From an uncultured Rubrobacteraceae bacterium (GTDB taxonomy: Bacteria > Actinomycetota > Rubrobacteria > Rubrobacterales > Rubrobacteraceae), in assembly GCA_902805985.1 (NCBI GenBank), contig CADCUW010000251.1, positions 1 through 6,209 of the forward strand: DNA of 6,209 nt, read 5' to 3'. Both the position numbers and the translations under genes were made by a program. Shown here piece after piece: positions 4,852 to 6,209 of the stretch. Within the stretch, counting starts at the first letter, position 1. Every line of letters begins with the position of its first letter. The notes beneath the pieces were generated by a model. The model saw only the letters and a list, made by a program, of their open reading frames with translations. It had not been told where the DNA came from and did no database searches.

Positions 4852-6209
4852 TATCGCGCTCAAGACCGCCTCGACGCCGGGCCGCTGGACGCTGATAAGA
4901 AGGGCCGGAAAGACGCCGAACAGCACCAGCAACACCGCCAGCGGCACGGCCGCCGCCATCTCCATCGGCCCCGCATCCCCGACGGCCTCATAGGCCGGCT
5001 TCTGGATCGGGCCGAACACGACCCGCGCCAGCATGTACAAGAGGTACATCGCCGAGAGCACGATGCCTAGAGCCGCCAGGATGCCCTGAATCGGGAAGGC
5101 GTCGTACCCGCCCATGATGCTCATGAACTCCGAGACGAACACGGCGAGACCCGGCAACCCCATCGCGGCCATGGCTCCCAGCGCCAGCAGGCCGCCGGCC
5201 CAGGGCATCCTGGCGGCGAGGCCGCCGAGCTCCCGTATCTTGCGCGTCCCGGTCCTGGTCGCGATCACGCCGACCAGCACGAACAATAGCGCCGAGTACA
5301 GCCCGTGCGTAACCTGCTGCAACACCGCCCCGTTCAGGCCGACCGCGTTGCCCGAGGCGGCACCCAGCAGGATGAACCCCAGAGTCCCGATGGACGAGTA
5401 GGCGACGAGCGCCTTCAGGTCCGGCTGGAGGAAGGCGACGAAGGCGCCGTAGACGATGTTTATGGCCCCGAAGACCGCCAGGTACGGCAGGAAGGGCTGG
5501 ACGCCCTGGGGAAGGAGGGGTATGGCGACTTTTATCAGGCCGTAGGTGCCGAGCTTCGGGAGGATGCCCGAGAGCACGACGTTCGTCGAGATCGGGCTCG
5601 AGACGTACACGTCGAGCAGCCAGCCGTGCAGCGGCACCGCCGGCACCTTGACCAAGAGGCCGAAGAGGATGGGCGCCGCTATCGCGATCTGGGCCGTGCG
5701 CCCGAGGCCGCCGCCCGCCGTCAGGGACTCCATAGCATACGTGCCGGCGAGGATACCGAAGGCGAGGAAGCCAGCCAGCATGACCGTGGAGCCCAAGAAC
5801 GTGTAGACGAAGAACTTTATGGCCGCCTGGCGGCGGTTCTCGTCGCCCCAGATGCCGACGAGGAGGTACATCGGGATCAGCGTGATCTCGAAGAAGATGT
5901 AGAACAGGATCAGATCTTCCGCGGCGAACACCCCGAGCATCCCGACCTCGGCGATAAACAGGATCGCGAAGTACTGCTTGAGGTTCTCCCGCACGTCGTA
6001 TGAGGCGACCACGGCTATGAGCGTGAGCAGGGCCGTCAGGAAGAACATCCCGAAGCCCAGGCCGTCGAGGCCGACCCGGTACCCCATGTTGAGCGAGGGG
6101 AGCCAGGTGAAGTCCTGGGTAAGCGACGCCGCCCCGAGGTCGCTCCCGTACGCGAAGTAGATGTAGAGCGTGAGCAGCAGCGGCACGGCCGCGATGCCGA
6201 GCGCCGCGT
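4840..6209 (-). CDS. nuoM: NADH-quinone oxidoreductase subunit M, N-terminus beyond right edge
   Basis: NuoM is the middle antiporter-like subunit of complex I. The frame is open to the right edge (455 residues in window). The GTG at 6186 is probably an internal Val, since the codons upstream continue a hydrophobic helix (AALGIAAV) and about 40 residues are missing compared with the usual 490-510. Counting from that Val as residue 1, Glu100 sits in FFEITLIPMYL, Lys180 in LLVKVPAVPLHGW, Lys211 in GILPKLGTYG, His294 in QQVTHGLYSALLF and Glu353 in GLPGLAVFVSEF. Their spacings (Lys-Lys 31, Lys-His 83, His-Glu 59) equal those of E. coli NuoM K234, K265, H348 and E407. Two departures are clear. Thr268 (SSIGTLGF) replaces the usual His of SSISHxGF, and the loop after HGW reads LLDVYVSSP where E. 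coli-type proteins have LPDAHSQAP. The gene ends with TAG at 4840 overlapping nuoN. By the usual operon order, nuoL should lie just right of the window. Confidence 0.95.
   Translation of the reverse strand, partial: AALGIAAVPLLLTLYIYFAYGSDLGAASLTQDFTWLPSLNMGYRVGLDGLGFGMFFLTALLTLIAVVASYDVRENLKQYFAILFIAEVGMLGVFAAEDLILFYIFFEITLIPMYLLVGIWGDENRRQAAIKFFVYTFLGSTVMLAGFLAFGILAGTYAMESLTAGGGLGRTAQIAIAAPILFGLLVKVPAVPLHGWLLDVYVSSPISTNVVLSGILPKLGTYGLIKVAIPLLPQGVQPFLPYLAVFGAINIVYGAFVAFLQPDLKALVAYSSIGTLGFILLGAASGNAVGLNGAVLQQVTHGLYSALLFVLVGVIATRTGTRKIRELGGLAARMPWAGGLLALGAMAAMGLPGLAVFVSEFMSIMGGYDAFPIQGILAALGIVLSAMYLLYMLARVVFGPIQKPAYEAVGDAGPMEMAAAVPLAVLLVLFGVFPALLISVQRPGVEAVLSAIGGS

Noticed and set aside
5305..6003. 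Open frame of 232 codons on the plus strand opposite nuoM
   Set aside because: Highly charged, repetitive translation antisense to a conserved membrane protein; a shadow frame.
6184..6186. GTG at 6186 as the true nuoM start
   Set aside because: The frame stays open to the window edge and continues a hydrophobic helix. Spacing to E. coli NuoM residues predicts about 40 more N-terminal residues, so it is most likely an internal Val.
1..6209. A previously undescribed multi-gene system such as defence, mobile or biosynthetic islands
   Set aside because: All long conserved frames belong to known families (ComF, sugar porter, nucleotidyltransferase, NuoM, NuoN). No transposase, integrase, tRNA, CRISPR-like array or unknown conserved frame was seen.

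Overview
The window is GC-rich, densely coding bacterial chromosome with housekeeping-type genes. The order nuoM-nuoN with a 1-base stop/start overlap, the use of TTG and GTG starts, and the high GC content fit a high-GC Gram-positive or related lineage. A Rubrobacter-like actinobacterium is my best guess, but this is inference: no rRNA or other taxonomic marker lies in the window.

Layout from left to right. (1) Bases 1-507, minus strand: a ComF-family phosphoribosyltransferase whose C-terminus is cut by the left edge. (2) Bases 508-659: a divergent promoter region, with a plausible sigma70-type promoter for comF and, on the other strand, a -10-like TATACT inside a perfect inverted repeat. 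(3) Bases 660-2033, plus strand: an MFS sugar:proton symporter of the sugar porter family. (4) Bases 2034-2232: a convergent intergenic region filled with short repeats. These are a run of degenerate nonamers, a 12-base word that recurs inverted, and two tandem 18-base copies, the second of which supplies the stop codon of the next gene. (5) Bases 2233-3339, minus strand: a sugar-1-phosphate nucleotidyltransferase with a left-handed beta-helix tail, closest in style to GDP-mannose pyrophosphorylases. (6) Bases 3404-4840 and 4840-6209, minus strand: NuoN and NuoM, two antiporter-like proton-pumping membrane subunits of respiratory complex I. NuoM is cut at its N-terminus by the right edge, and nuoL would be expected just beyond.

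The nuo genes form one translationally coupled unit transcribed right to left. The nucleotidyltransferase follows nuoN by 63 bases on the same strand and may be read through from it, although its function (activated sugar for envelope or osmolyte synthesis) is unrelated. The sugar porter stands alone between divergent and convergent neighbours.

I found no mobile element, CRISPR array, RNA gene, defence system or other undescribed multi-gene system. The points most worth a second look are a His-to-Thr change in NuoM at a normally conserved proton-channel position, the repeat cluster between the convergent genes, and the inverted repeat over the transporter's likely -10 element.
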